This document shows, one piece after another, positions 50,060 through 59,945 of a stretch of DNA of 63,530 nucleotides (positions are counted from its first letter, which is position 1; each line of letters begins with the position of its first letter). Source of the stretch: Shinella sp. SUS2 (GTDB taxonomy: Bacteria > Pseudomonadota > Alphaproteobacteria > Rhizobiales > Rhizobiaceae); contig NZ_KQ410745.1 in assembly GCF_001262505.1 (NCBI RefSeq), positions 1-63,530 on the forward strand. The letters are read 5' to 3'. Under the pieces are notes generated by a model that saw only the letters and a list, made by a program, of their open reading frames with translations, was not told where the DNA came from and did no database searches. The position numbers and the translations under genes are program-made.

Positions 50060-51516
50060 TGCACAGGGTCTTCCTTCTCGGCCGCGGTGACTTTGCCGAA
50101 TGGCGGGATGCGGCCCGCGCACTCGCTGCCGCCGGTGTTGCACCGCGGGAGGTGGAATGGCGGACGTCGGGGGAGAACGAGCTCTTTGCGGCGGGGCAGA
50201 ACCTGCCGAAAGCCTTGCCTCGGGCGCGGGCGCTCACCGTTCCCGCCGGTTTTCTGGAGTTGGCCGAGGCGGTCGTCTGCCATACCGAACCCGGCCGTTT
50301 CCATCTCCTCTACAGGCTGCTCTGGCGCCTGCAATCCGATAGGAACCTTCTCGCGCTGCCGGCGGACGAGGATGTTGCCCGGGCACGGCTGCTTGCCAGA
50401 AATGTTCATCGCGATAGCCACAAGATGACGGCCTTCGTACGCTTCAAGGAGGTTTTCGGAGAAGCGGTGGGCCGCCGCCGGTTCGTCGCCTGGTTCGAGC
50501 CGTCGCATTTCGTGGTTGCCCGCACGGCGCCTTTCTTCCGTCGACGCTTTGCCGATATGGACTGGATGATCGCCACCCCGCGCGGGTCGGCGCGCTGGGA
50601 TGGCGAGACCCTGGCCTTCGATCCGCGCCCTTGTGAAAATCCCGGCCATGACGACCCGACGGATGACCTCTGGTGCACCTACTATGCGAGCATCTTCAAT
50701 CCGGCCCGGCTCAAGGTGAAGGCCATGCAGACGGAGATGCCGAAGAAGTACTGGCGCAACCTGCCGGAGGCGGCGCTGATTCCAGGCCTCATCGCCCATG
50801 CCGAGGCGAATGTGCGCGCCATGGCCGAACGCGCCGCCAGCGATCCGCCGCTCTTTCACCATCGTCTTCAGGATGCCGCCCCGACATTGCCGCAGGTCGG
50901 GCTGGAAAGCCCGGGCACGCTTGATGCGCTGCGCGAAGAGGCAGGACGGTGCACGCGGTGCACGCTGCATTGCGCCGCCACGCAAACCGTATTTGGCGAG
51001 GGGCCACAGGGTGCACGGATCATGATGGTCGGGGAGCAACCGGGTGATCAGGAGGATCTTGCTGGCCGTCCTTTTGTCGGCCCGGCAGGCAGGGTCTTGG
51101 ACGCCGCGCTGCACGAGGCGGGCATCGCCCGCGACAGTCTCTATCTGACGAATGCGGTAAAGCACTTCAAATATGTCCCTCGTGGCAAGCGCCGTCTTCA
51201 CCAGCGACCGGACAGGGGCGAGATCGAGCACTGCCGGTGGTGGCTTGCCAAGGAGATCGATGCTGTCCAGCCGAGCCTTGTCGTCACGCTCGGCGCGACC
51301 GCCCTCCATGCGCTGATCGGAGAGCGCCGCCCGCTCAGTGAAGTTCGCGGCAAGCCGATCGCCATGGAAGGCGCGCGGTTGCTCTACCCCACAATCCACC
51401 CATCCCATCTGCTGCGCCTTCCGGACGGCGCGGAACGGTTGAGGCAGCATGCCCTTTTCGTTGAGGATCTGCGTGCCATCCGGGCAATGATCGAGCGGGC
51501 GCATTCCCTTTGCTGA
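50059..51516 (+). CDS. udgX: UdgX-type uracil-DNA binding protein with N-terminal DUF4130 domain
   Basis: A 485-residue two-domain protein. The first half (about 1-245) is the DUF4130 domain that accompanies the radical SAM gene. The second half (about 285-485) is a family-4-like uracil-DNA glycosylase: GEQPGDQED at 325-333, Cys298 and Cys301 plus Cys392 as iron-sulfur ligands, HPSHLLR at 447, and the loop GKRRLHQRP whose His381 matches the residue that links covalently to the uracil-derived abasic sugar in UdgX. This suggests a suicide DNA-repair protein that traps uracil-containing DNA. It shares the LexA-controlled operon. Confidence 0.9.
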   Translation: MHRVFLLGRGDFAEWRDAARALAAAGVAPREVEWRTSGENELFAAGQNLPKALPRARALTVPAGFLELAEAVVCHTEPGRFHLLYRLLWRLQSDRNLLALPADEDVARARLLARNVHRDSHKMTAFVRFKEVFGEAVGRRRFVAWFEPSHFVVARTAPFFRRRFADMDWMIATPRGSARWDGETLAFDPRPCENPGHDDPTDDLWCTYYASIFNPARLKVKAMQTEMPKKYWRNLPEAALIPGLIAHAEANVRAMAERAASDPPLFHHRLQDAAPTLPQVGLESPGTLDALREEAGRCTRCTLHCAATQTVFGEGPQGARIMMVGEQPGDQEDLAGRPFVGPAGRVLDAALHEAGIARDSLYLTNAVKHFKYVPRGKRRLHQRPDRGEIEHCRWWLAKEIDAVQPSLVVTLGATALHALIGERRPLSEVRGKPIAMEGARLLYPTIHPSHLLRLPDGAERLRQHALFVEDLRAIRAMIERAHSLC

Positions 51517-51678
51517 AGGAATCGGTGGTGCGGCGTTTGGCTTCAGGGGGCGTTGCGCCGCCTTCTCGATAAAGGTCGTTCCCTGCCCGGCAATTTATGG
51601 GTTGCCTCATGCCAGCCGGGATCTCAACCGGTTGCGACCCGGAGAAGCCGTCTTTGGATAGGGAAAGGTGCCGTTCCG
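51517..51678. other. Convergent intergenic region after udgX
   Basis: This 162-bp gap lies between converging udgX and SIP genes. I see no clear terminator with a T-run and no gene. Confidence 0.4.
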
Positions 51679-52743
51679 TCAGGCGTTGTCGCGATCCCAG
51701 TACCAGGCGGCATAGGTGCGCTTGCGATCGTGCCCGCGGCCCTTGAGGAACGCGCGGACAAGCCGGACATCCTCCCGCTCGCAGGCGACCCAGACGAAGG
51801 CTTCTTCATCCACGGCAGCAAGTGCCTCTATCACCGTCTGCGCGAGCATGTTCTTGTTGCCCGCCGGGTAGCTGGCGCGGTGCAGCCAGCGTATGTCGAG
51901 CGTTCCGGCGGTCGGCAGCGGCTGCTCTTCCGCCGCATCCGCCACCTCTATGATCGCCTGCATCCTCGTGCCTTCGGGCGCTTCGGCGGCGATGCGGGCG
52001 ATGGCGGGCAAGGCGCTTTCGTCCCCGGCAAGGAAGATGGTTTCGGCCTGCGGAAGGTCGCCGCCGCCGGGGCCGAGCAGGGCGAGCCTGTCCCCCGGCT
52101 GCGCATCCCGGGCGAAATCCGCGCCGGGTGTCGCAACGCCGGGCAGGGGATGCTGCAGGAAGTCGACCGAGAGTTCGCCGCGCTCGGCGTTGACGGCGCG
52201 GATCGTGTAGACGCGCACGAGCAGCGCATCCTCGCCCTCCGGCCAGGCAATGCGGCCGTCATCGCGCAGCCCCGGCCAGACCGGCGTCCGGCCTTTCGGC
52301 GGCACCAGCAGGCGCACATGCATGCCCTCGCCGATGAAAGGCTTCACGTCTGTGCAAGCAAAGATGACGCGCCGCATGTGCGGCGTCACGTCCTCGGCCG
52401 AGACGACGGTCACTTCATGAAGATTGGCGAGCCGCGAACGCGTCGCCGGTTCGGACCAGGTGAGTTCCAGCGGGTCCTCGCCGGCGAAATAGAAGAGGTG
52501 CTCGGCGATGACCGTGCGGCTCATCTGAAGCGTCTCGTCGCTCGGGCAGGCGAGATCGATGAGGAGCCGTCCGCCGTCGAGACGCATATCGGCTGTGCCG
52601 ATCTCGCTCGTCAGCGTTGCGGCATTTTCCGTGCGCCGCACCTCGGCGTGCTCGACGAAGTGCTCGCAGACCTCATCGAGCATTTTCAGCGCATCCTTCG
52701 GCAGCGCGACACCGGTGAGCTTGAATTGCGGGAGGGCGTTCAT
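51679..52743 (-). CDS. Siderophore-interacting FAD reductase with N-terminal DUF2218 domain
   Basis: A 354-residue fusion that should release iron from imported siderophore by NAD(P)H-dependent reduction. Residues 1-95 form a DUF2218-type domain (LDEVCEHFVEHAEVRRTENAATLTSEIG). The rest is a SIP/ViuB flavoreductase with an FAD-binding segment (LLVRVYTIRAVNAERGELSVDFLQH) and NAD(P)H domain (LAGDESALPAIARI). The gene overlaps the FecE-like ATPase by 4 bp. Putting both domains in one chain is a feature of some alphaproteobacteria; the DUF2218 role is not known. Confidence 0.9.
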   Translation of the reverse strand: MNALPQFKLTGVALPKDALKMLDEVCEHFVEHAEVRRTENAATLTSEIGTADMRLDGGRLLIDLACPSDETLQMSRTVIAEHLFYFAGEDPLELTWSEPATRSRLANLHEVTVVSAEDVTPHMRRVIFACTDVKPFIGEGMHVRLLVPPKGRTPVWPGLRDDGRIAWPEGEDALLVRVYTIRAVNAERGELSVDFLQHPLPGVATPGADFARDAQPGDRLALLGPGGGDLPQAETIFLAGDESALPAIARIAAEAPEGTRMQAIIEVADAAEEQPLPTAGTLDIRWLHRASYPAGNKNMLAQTVIEALAAVDEEAFVWVACEREDVRLVRAFLKGRGHDRKRTYAAWYWDRDNA

Positions 52744-53561
52744 GCGGGCTCCTTGATTACGGGGGAAATCATGCGATGGCGGCCGATCGGCAACATGGTC
52801 GGCCGACCGGAGGTCGGGTCGGTGATGATGCGACTTTCGAGTCCGAAGACCTGTCGCACATGGTCTTCCGTCAGGACGGTCTCCGGCGGGCCGGCTACAT
52901 GCAGTCGGCCGTTCGCCATCGCGACAAGGTGGTCGGCGTAGCGCGCGGCAAGGTTCAGATCGTGCAGCACCATCACGATGGTGGTGCCGCGCGTCTGGTT
53001 GAGGTCGGTCAGGAGGTCCAGCACCTCGATCTGGTGGCTGATGTCGAGGAAGGTGGTGGGCTCGTCGAGCAGCAGGAGGTCCGTCTGCTGGGCAAGCGCC
53101 ATGGCGATCCAGACACGCTGGCGCTGACCGCCCGAGAGTTCGTCGATCGGCCGTTCCGCAAGGTCGTCGGTCTTCGTCGCCGCAAGGGCGGCGGCGACCG
53201 CTACGTCGTCTTCGCGCGTCCAGCGGGAAAAGACCCCCTGATGCGGATGGCGGCCGCGGCTGACAAGGTCGGCGACGGTGATGCCCTCGGGCGCGATGGG
53301 CGATTGGGGCAGGAGGCCGAGCGTACGGGCAAGATCTCTTGAGGGAATGCGATGGATCGACTTGCCGTCCAGCAACACCTGCCCTCTTTGGGCCGGCAGC
53401 AGGCGCGAGAGGGTGCGCAGCAGCGTGGACTTGCCGCAGGCGTTCGCCCCGACAATGACGGTGATCCTCCCGGGCGGCACGGCAAGGTCCAGCCCGTCGA
53501 GGATGCGTGTTTCGCCGTACCCGGCGGAAAGGCCGGTGGCGAGGAGGGTGTGCGGTTTCAT
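52740..53561 (-). CDS. Iron-siderophore ABC transporter ATP-binding protein (FecE-like)
   Basis: ATPase of 273 residues. Walker A GANACGKST, signature LSGGQRQRVWIAMALAQ and Walker B LLLLDEPTTFLDISHQIEVLDLL are the FepC/FecE form. ATG at 53561 overlaps the FecD-like gene by 4 bp; the longer frame to 53675 is a shadow. It powers uptake through the permease pair encoded upstream. Confidence 0.94.
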   Translation of the reverse strand: MKPHTLLATGLSAGYGETRILDGLDLAVPPGRITVIVGANACGKSTLLRTLSRLLPAQRGQVLLDGKSIHRIPSRDLARTLGLLPQSPIAPEGITVADLVSRGRHPHQGVFSRWTREDDVAVAAALAATKTDDLAERPIDELSGGQRQRVWIAMALAQQTDLLLLDEPTTFLDISHQIEVLDLLTDLNQTRGTTIVMVLHDLNLAARYADHLVAMANGRLHVAGPPETVLTEDHVRQVFGLESRIITDPTSGRPTMLPIGRHRMISPVIKEPA

Positions 53562-54592
53562 AGGGAGCCTCCGGACCGGTTGACGCGCACGATCAGGAAA
53601 ATCAGGTAGGGCGCACCGAGCGCCCCGGTGACGACGCCGACGGGATAGCGGCTCGGCAGCAGGAACTGGCCGCAATAATCGCCGACCAATACCAGCGCCG
53701 CGCCTGTCAGTGCCGCTGGGACGAGCAGCGAGCCGTTGTTGCCGACGATGCGGGCGGCAATCGGCCCCGCGAGGAAGGCGACGAAGGCGATCGGTCCCGA
53801 AATGGCCGTGGCGCTGGCGATCATGCCGACAGCAGCGATGATGACGAGCACGCGGGTCTGGCCGACCCGAACGCCGAGCGCGGCCGCGGTGTCGTCGCCA
53901 AGCCGCAGGGCTTCGAGGTCGCGGGCGCGGGAAAGCAGCAGGCCGCCGAAGACGGCGAGCGCGACGACGAGCGGCAGGCTCTGGCCGAGCTGTGCGCCGT
54001 TGACGCTGCCCGTGAGCCAGCGCAGCGCCTCTTGCATGGTCCAGGCGGGGGCGGTGGAGAGGATGTAGGCGATGACGCTCTCCAGCATGGCCGAAACGCC
54101 GATGCCGACGAGGATGAGCCGCGTGCCCGCGACGCCGTTGCGGAAGGAGAGCGCGTAGACGACGAGCGCCACGCCGAGCCCGGCGATAACGGCGAGGATC
54201 GAGACGATTGGCCCCGAAAGCCCGAGCACGACGATGGCGAAGACCGCGGCGGCGCTCGCCCCCCAGCTTATGCCGATAATGTCGGGGCTCGCCAGCGGAT
54301 TGCGCAGCATGATCTGGAAGGCGACGCCGCCGAGACCGAAACTGAGGCCGGCGAGGATCGCGAGCATGGCGCGCGGCAGCCGGAGCTGGCCGACCGTGAA
54401 GGCGACATCAGGCACATCCTCGCCCATCAATGCGCGGAAAATGTCCTGCGGCGGGGTTAAGGACTGGCCGAGCAGCAGGGTCAGCAGGAAGGTCGCGGCG
54501 ACGAGCGTGAAGAGGAGGCCGATGACACAGTGGTGCCGGCGGGCGCGGCGATGGCGGTTTCTCGCAATGGAATCGATGAAGGGAGCGAGCAT
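53558..54592 (-). CDS. Iron-siderophore ABC transporter permease (FecD-like)
   Basis: Inner-membrane permease of 344 residues of the FecCD/BtuC family, about ten membrane segments. RLPRAMLAILAGLSFGLGGVAFQIMLRNPLASPDIIGISWGASAAAV is family sequence (split here only for description), and the C-terminal GAPYLIFLIVR is typical. ATG at 54592 follows the upstream permease stop by 2 bp; a TTG at 54598 would overlap. It should form a heterodimer with the disrupted permease. Confidence 0.93.
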   Translation of the reverse strand: MLAPFIDSIARNRHRRARRHHCVIGLLFTLVAATFLLTLLLGQSLTPPQDIFRALMGEDVPDVAFTVGQLRLPRAMLAILAGLSFGLGGVAFQIMLRNPLASPDIIGISWGASAAAVFAIVVLGLSGPIVSILAVIAGLGVALVVYALSFRNGVAGTRLILVGIGVSAMLESVIAYILSTAPAWTMQEALRWLTGSVNGAQLGQSLPLVVALAVFGGLLLSRARDLEALRLGDDTAAALGVRVGQTRVLVIIAAVGMIASATAISGPIAFVAFLAGPIAARIVGNNGSLLVPAALTGAALVLVGDYCGQFLLPSRYPVGVVTGALGAPYLIFLIVRVNRSGGSL

Positions 54593-54594
54593 GG

Positions 54595-55635
54595 TCAAAG
54601 GTCCCGCACCCGCTGGCGGCGGACGATCCAGATGAAGAAGGGCGCGCCGATCAGCGCCGTCACGATGCCGACGTCCAGTTCGGCCGGCCTTGCCACGATG
54701 CGCCCGACGATATCGGCGGCGATCAGCAGGCAGGCGCCGCCGAGGGCGGAAAAGGGCAGCAGCCAGCGATGATCGCTGCCGGTCAGGAGGCGAACGAGAT
54801 GCGGTACGATGAGGCCGAGAAAGCCGATCGGGCCGCAGACGGCCGTCGTCGCGCCTGCGAGCAGGATTGCGCCGAAGGCGGCGACGGCGCGGGTGGTCGC
54901 GACATGTTCGCCGAGGCCGGCGGCAAGCTCGTCGCCAAGCGCGAGCGCGTTGAGCTTGCGGGCCGAGAGGAGGCTGATGGCGAAGCCGGCGGTGAGGAAG
55001 GGCAGGACAGGAAGGATGCGTTCGAAGGTCGCCCCGCCGACGCCGCCGATCTGCCAGGCGCGCACGCCACCGGCAATGTCGGCGCGCGGCAGGACGACGG
55101 CGATGACCAGCGAGGAGAAGGCGACGGACGTGGCGGCCCCTGCGAGCGCCAGCTTCAGCGGCGTCGCCCCGCCCCGCCCAAGCGCGCCGATGACATAGAC
55201 GAAGATCGCCGCCGCCCCCGCGCCGAGGATGGCGGTGACGATATAGGCATAGGCGGTTTAGATACCGAACCAGGCGACGCTGACGACGACGGCGAGCGAT
55301 GCCCCCATGTTGACACCGAGAATGCCGGGATCGGCGAGGGGATTGCGCGTCACGCCCTGCATGATCGCGCCGGCAAGGCCGAGCGCGGCGCCGGCGAGCA
55401 GCGCCAGCAGCGTGCGGGGAATGCGCATCGCCACTGCCGCCTCACTGATCGTCTCGACCCTGCCGCCAAGCGCGGAAAGGATGTCGCCAAGGCCGACATT
55501 CCGCGTGCCGATCGCCACCGACAGCGCCACCAGCACGACGAGCGTAGCGGCGACCAGCAAAAGCCAGAGCCCGCGCAGGCGCTTGAGGCGTCCGGCCGGC
55601 GCCGGATTTCGTGCCGTGGCGGCGTGCGATGTCAT
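54595..55635 (-). pseudogene. Iron-siderophore ABC permease (FecC-like), interrupted by in-frame TAA
   Basis: The full frame would encode about 346 residues of a FecC-like permease, partner of the FecD-like protein. An in-frame TAA at 55258-55260, right after VVSVAWFGI, cuts it after 125 residues; the same frame continues with TAYAYIVTAILGAGAAAIF and family sequence to 54595. The second half could restart at a GTG at 55065 but would lack needed helices. The rest of the gene is well kept, so the stop is recent or an error. Upstream it overlaps the binding-protein gene by 4 bp. Confidence 0.85.
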
Positions 55636-56624
55636 TTCGATTTCCCGGCCGCTTCCGCAAGAAGCGCGACATAGTCCTTCAGCACCCAGGAGATCGACAG
55701 CGGCGTTGGATTGGCGGCCGTGCCGACCGGGTCGCGGCCGAGCATGACGAGCGCGTCCTTGCTGACGGCGGGCATGCGCGAGAGCAGGAGATCGGCCTTC
55801 ACGGCGTCGAGCAGCGGCGTGCCGCCGTAGCTGACGACGATATCGACATCGTCGAAGGCGTCGACCTGTTCGGCGCTGACGCTGGCGGCGAATTGTCCGG
55901 GCTTCGTTGCGTCCAGCACGCTTTTGGGAGAGGCGAGGCCGAGGTCGCGGAAGAATTTGATGCGCGTGTCGTTGGCGGTATAGAAGTTCACCATGCTGAG
56001 GTCGGTCGCGTCGAGATGGGTGACGAAGATCGCCGATTTGCCCTTGAGGACCGGATAGCCGGCGACCGTGCCGGCGATTTCCTTCTCGATGCGTACGATC
56101 AGCGCTTCGCCGTCCTTTGCCATGCCGAGCCCGGCGCTGTTGAGCCGGATCGTCTCGCGCCAGTCGGTTGACCAGGCGGATTGCGGGTAGGCGATGACGG
56201 GGGCGATCTGGCTCAGCGTCTCGTAGTCCGCCTGGCTGAGGCCGGAATAGGCGGCGAGGATGACATCCGGCCTCGTCGCCGCGACCGCCTCGAAATCGAT
56301 ACCGTCGCCCTCGTCGAACAGGACGGGCTTTTCGCCGCCGAGTTCCGTCAGCCTTTCCGCCACCCAGGGCAGGAGACCATCGCCATCGTCGTCGCCGAAA
56401 TTGGCGGCGGCAAAGCCCACGGGCACGATGCCGAGCGCCAGCGGCACTTCATGGTTCGCCCAGGCGACGGTCGCCACGCGCGCCGGCTTCTTCGTGATCG
56501 TCGTCGTTCCGAAGGCGTGCTCGATGACGATGGGATAGGCGGTTTCGTCCGCGGCCCATGCCGTCGTCGCAATCCAGAGGCAGGCGGCGACAACTATCAG
56601 CGGGAAGCGCAAAAGCCGCGACAT
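55632..56624 (-). CDS. Iron-siderophore ABC transporter substrate-binding protein (FecB-like)
   Basis: Periplasmic binding protein of 330 residues. The signal peptide ends near AWAADE (residues 22-26); EHAFGTTTITKKPARVATVAWANHEVPLALG is a FecB/FhuD-like opening, and EAVAATRPDVILAAYSGLSQ is the second-domain hinge. It should carry a hydroxamate- or citrate-type iron complex. It diverges from the TonB receptor across a 281-bp gap, where I could not find a clear Fur or RirA box. Confidence 0.93.
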   Translation of the reverse strand: MSRLLRFPLIVVAACLWIATTAWAADETAYPIVIEHAFGTTTITKKPARVATVAWANHEVPLALGIVPVGFAAANFGDDDGDGLLPWVAERLTELGGEKPVLFDEGDGIDFEAVAATRPDVILAAYSGLSQADYETLSQIAPVIAYPQSAWSTDWRETIRLNSAGLGMAKDGEALIVRIEKEIAGTVAGYPVLKGKSAIFVTHLDATDLSMVNFYTANDTRIKFFRDLGLASPKSVLDATKPGQFAASVSAEQVDAFDDVDIVVSYGGTPLLDAVKADLLLSRMPAVSKDALVMLGRDPVGTAANPTPLSISWVLKDYVALLAEAAGKSK

Positions 56625-56905
56625 GGGCGAAACCCTCCAGGGCGGTTAAAAGTGGAGTTTCCGTTTCAGGTTCATTGGGCGGCGTCAAGGCGAAGGCACG
56701 GCTTGTTGGGAGGCGGCGGCGAAGTTTCCGGGGTTTCCTACAAAACCATGGAAATCTACAATACTGGATAGTAGGTCTCAAGTTATTCCCGCTTCAAGGG
56801 ACAGCCGCATCGGCCTGAGGGGGGATGCGCAGGTTTACGCCTGTTCCGGCTGGCATTCGGCAGGACCTGCCGTCCGCCGGCGAGCGCAACTTCAATTTCT
56901 GGAAC
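56625..56905. other. Divergent promoter region of the siderophore locus
   Basis: This 281-bp gap separates the binding-protein and receptor genes. An imperfect palindrome (56756-56774, CTACAATACTGGATAGTAG) is the only symmetric element; no convincing TGA-N9-TCA iron-responsive motif is seen. It should hold promoters for both genes and a site for the AraC regulator. Confidence 0.35.
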
Positions 56906-59045
56906 ATGACGATGGACATCAAGACGACCGGCGCCGATACGAGACAGCCTCTTATCCGTTTGAGGACTGCGGTTCTGCTCGGCTGCACCGCGCTCGTCGC
57001 CCTTGTGCCGTCCGTCTCGTTCGCCCAGCAGGCGGATGCCGGTTCCACAACGGTGCTTGAGACCATCACCGTCGAAGGCGATGGCTCTGCGACGGGTGGC
57101 GACAATGATGCAAGGTCGATTGTCGCGAAGAAGACGACCGCCGGTGGGCGCATGGCGACGGAAATCCTGAACACGCCGGCGACGGTTTCCGTCATCACGG
57201 CCAAGGAAATCCAGCAACGCGGCGCCGAGACCGTCGAGGAGATCCTGCAATATACGGCAGGCGTCACCACGGATTTCTATGGTTCGGATGACCGCTACGA
57301 CTTCTTCAAGATCCGTGGTTTCGATGCCACGACCTACCGCGACGGGCTGATCCTCGGCCGTCCCTTCGGCGGTGTGCGGGAAGAAGCCTATGCCTTCGAG
57401 CGTGTCGAGGTGCTGAAGGGCGCGAACTCCACGACGTTCGGCGTCTCCGATCCCGGTGGTGCCGTCAACTATGTGACGAAGCGCCCGCGCAGCGAGAAAT
57501 TCGGCGAGGCCTATGTCACGGGCGGCTCGTTCGACCGAAAGGAGGTCGGCTTCGACTTCGGCGACAATCTGATGGCCGACGACACGCTCTCCTACCGCTT
57601 CACCGGCAAGCTGCGTGATGCCGACGCGGAATACGATCATTCGCGCGATGATGAAAAATTCTTCATGGGTGGGCTGACCTGGCGGCCGACGGACACCACC
57701 AGCCTTACCATCGTCTACGATCACCTCAACAAGGACGGCGTGCCCGGCAGCGGGGGCCATCCGGTGGGCACCGATTTCGACCGCAGCCGCTTCTTCGGCG
57801 AGCCGGACTACAATTTCCGCGGTACGAACCGCGATACGGTCAGCGTCCTGTTCGACCACGATTTCGGCTCGGGCCTGACCTTCGGCGCGAATGCGCGCTA
57901 CAGCAAATCCGACACCGATTTCGGCTACGCCTATATTTCTGCAACGCCGACGGACGGCTCCACGACCGCCTCGCGCGCCTTCTTCGGCAACGAGGCCTCG
58001 AACCGGCAGTTCATCATCGACGCGCATCTGCAATACGAGGCGAATTTCGATGCCGTCGACAGCCGCACTCTGGTCGGCGCCGAATACAACGACATGAAGG
58101 GCAACAACGATACCTGGTGGGGACCGGCGCCCGGCATTAGACTGGACGAACCCGATATATACGGGCCGGCCCACCAACCTGCCGCTGATCGCCAGCACGC
58201 GCAGCGACCAGACGGGCAAGGCGCTCTATATTCAGCAGGAACTGGCCTTCTGGGATAAGTTTATCGTCACGGCCGGCCTTCGCAACGACTGGCTCGACCT
58301 CAGCGAGGTGAACAAGCTGACGGGCGCCAAGAGCGAGGGGGACTTCAGCGAACTGACGAAACGCATCGGCCTCACCTATCGCGTCACCGATGAGATTGCG
58401 CCCTTCGTCAGCTACGCCGAATCCGTTGCCGCCCCCTCCATCGGCGTCGAGCCGGAGCGTGGCGAACAGATCGAACTTGGTGTGAAATACCAACCGGACG
58501 CCTTCCCGGCGCTGATCACGGCCTCGATCTACGATCTGACGAAGAACAACATCACGCGCACCAATCCTGCCACGAACCTCCAGGAGACGATCGGCGAGGT
58601 GCGCGTGCGCGGTTTCGACCTGGAGGCCAAGGCGGAATTGACGCCGAACTGGAGCCTGACGGCCGGTTATTCCTATCTCGATGCCGAGATCGTTGAGAAC
58701 GGCGCGGCCGGCAATGAGGGCAACCGACCCTACCATGTGCCCAAGCACACGGCATCGCTCTGGGTCAACTACATGCTCGAGGGCGACGGCAAGCGCGGCG
58801 ACATGACCTTCGGCCTCGGTGGCCGCTATACCGGCTCCTACTACTTCAACGACGAAAACACGGTGAAGACGGGCAGCAATTTCGTCGTCGATGCGGCCTT
58901 CAGCTACAAGGTGTTCGAGAACACGTCCTTCGAAGTCAATGTCTCCAATCTCTTCGACCGCAAGCATATCGATTACGGTGGCTTCGGCGCGGATTTCTAC
59001 AATCCGGGCCGCTCGATCTCGGCGACGCTGCGCCAGACGTGGTGA
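56906..59045 (+). pseudogene. TonB-dependent siderophore receptor, broken by +1 frameshift
   Basis: Outer-membrane receptor of the FhuA/FoxA kind. After a signal peptide (to FAQQ), the plug domain opens with NTPATVSVITAKEIQQRGAETVEEIL and has the RVEVLKGANSTTFGVSDPGG loop; the barrel ends NPGRSISATLRQTW with a terminal aromatic. The frame is lost at about 58148: removing one G gives RLDNPIYTGRPTNLPLIAS and 712 residues in one frame, a normal length. As written it stops at 58258, and a second frame runs 58308-59045. A possible earlier start at 56825 lacks support. So uptake by this receptor is probably lost, or the base is an error. Confidence 0.88.
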
Positions 59046-59051
59046 GAGAGG

Positions 59052-59945
59052 CTAGCGGACCTGCTGCACCCGCCGCCAGGCGGCGGGTGTATCACCGGCG
59101 ACCTGCCGGAATGCCTTGGTAAGGTGTGCCTGGTCGGAAAAGCCGAGCTGGGCGGCGATATCGGCGATCGTCAGCTCGCTTTCGACCAGCAGCTTCTGCG
59201 CAAGGTCGATGCGTTTGCCGAGCTGCCACTGCAGTGGTGTCTTGCCGGTCGTCTGCTTGAAGACGGTGGCGAACCAGCTTTCGGAAAGGCCGGCCGTCTT
59301 GGCCATCTCGGCGACGGTCAAGCGGCCGTCGCTTTGGGCATTGATGCGGGTGACGAGCCGGTTCATCTGCGCCTGGGTCAGCCGGCCGTTCTGCGGCTCG
59401 CTGGGGAAATCCTGGATATCCAGCAGGCCACTGACGATCGTGCCGACCAGACTTTCAGCGTAGAGCGCGTGTTTCGTCGGGCCCGACACTTCGTCGACGA
59501 GGAGGCTTGCCAGCGTCTCGATCGCGCCGACGTCCTGGATCTCCACAGGGCGGCGGAGCGTCGCAAGCGCGGCCGACGTGCCGACCGTTGGCGACAGGAA
59601 CCGCAGCATGCGGTCCTTGTGGAGGTGCAGATCGAGATGGGAAAAGCGATGGGCGGAGGTGAAACTCGTCCAGAGCGGAACGCCGGCCGGCACATAGACC
59701 GCGCGGGTCATCGGGCGCGAATGCGCGAGCATGCCGCCGTCACGGTTGGTCATCTTGATGTGCGGCGACACGTCGTTGAAGAAGATCACGATGCGTGGAT
59801 CGGGTGAAAGGTAATAGCCGCGCGCGCCGGAATGGCCCTCCGCATCCCAGAAGACGCCGACCAAGCCGTCGAGGCTACGCCATTTCACCGGGGCAAGCAC
59901 CTTGATGCCTTCCGTGTGGCAGGTCATTGCATGCTGGTAGTTCAC
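59052..59945 (-). CDS. AraC-family regulator of the siderophore locus
   Basis: Regulator of 297 residues. The N-terminal effector domain is of the cupin kind; the C-terminal pair of helix-turn-helices is LTVAEMAKTAGLSESWFATVFKQTTG and LTIADIAAQLGFSDQAHLTKAFRQVAGDTPAAWRR. It begins with GTG at 59945, with only a weak ribosome-binding site; ATG at 59927 is possible. Converging on the receptor gene, it likely activates uptake genes when the iron complex is present, like PchR-type regulators. Confidence 0.9.
   Translation of the reverse strand: MNYQHAMTCHTEGIKVLAPVKWRSLDGLVGVFWDAEGHSGARGYYLSPDPRIVIFFNDVSPHIKMTNRDGGMLAHSRPMTRAVYVPAGVPLWTSFTSAHRFSHLDLHLHKDRMLRFLSPTVGTSAALATLRRPVEIQDVGAIETLASLLVDEVSGPTKHALYAESLVGTIVSGLLDIQDFPSEPQNGRLTQAQMNRLVTRINAQSDGRLTVAEMAKTAGLSESWFATVFKQTTGKTPLQWQLGKRIDLAQKLLVESELTIADIAAQLGFSDQAHLTKAFRQVAGDTPAAWRRVQQVR

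Noticed and set aside
56756..56774. Fur/RirA or AraC operator in the siderophore promoter
   Set aside because: The palindrome is imperfect (only about 12 of 19 positions symmetric) and matches no iron-responsive consensus I know.
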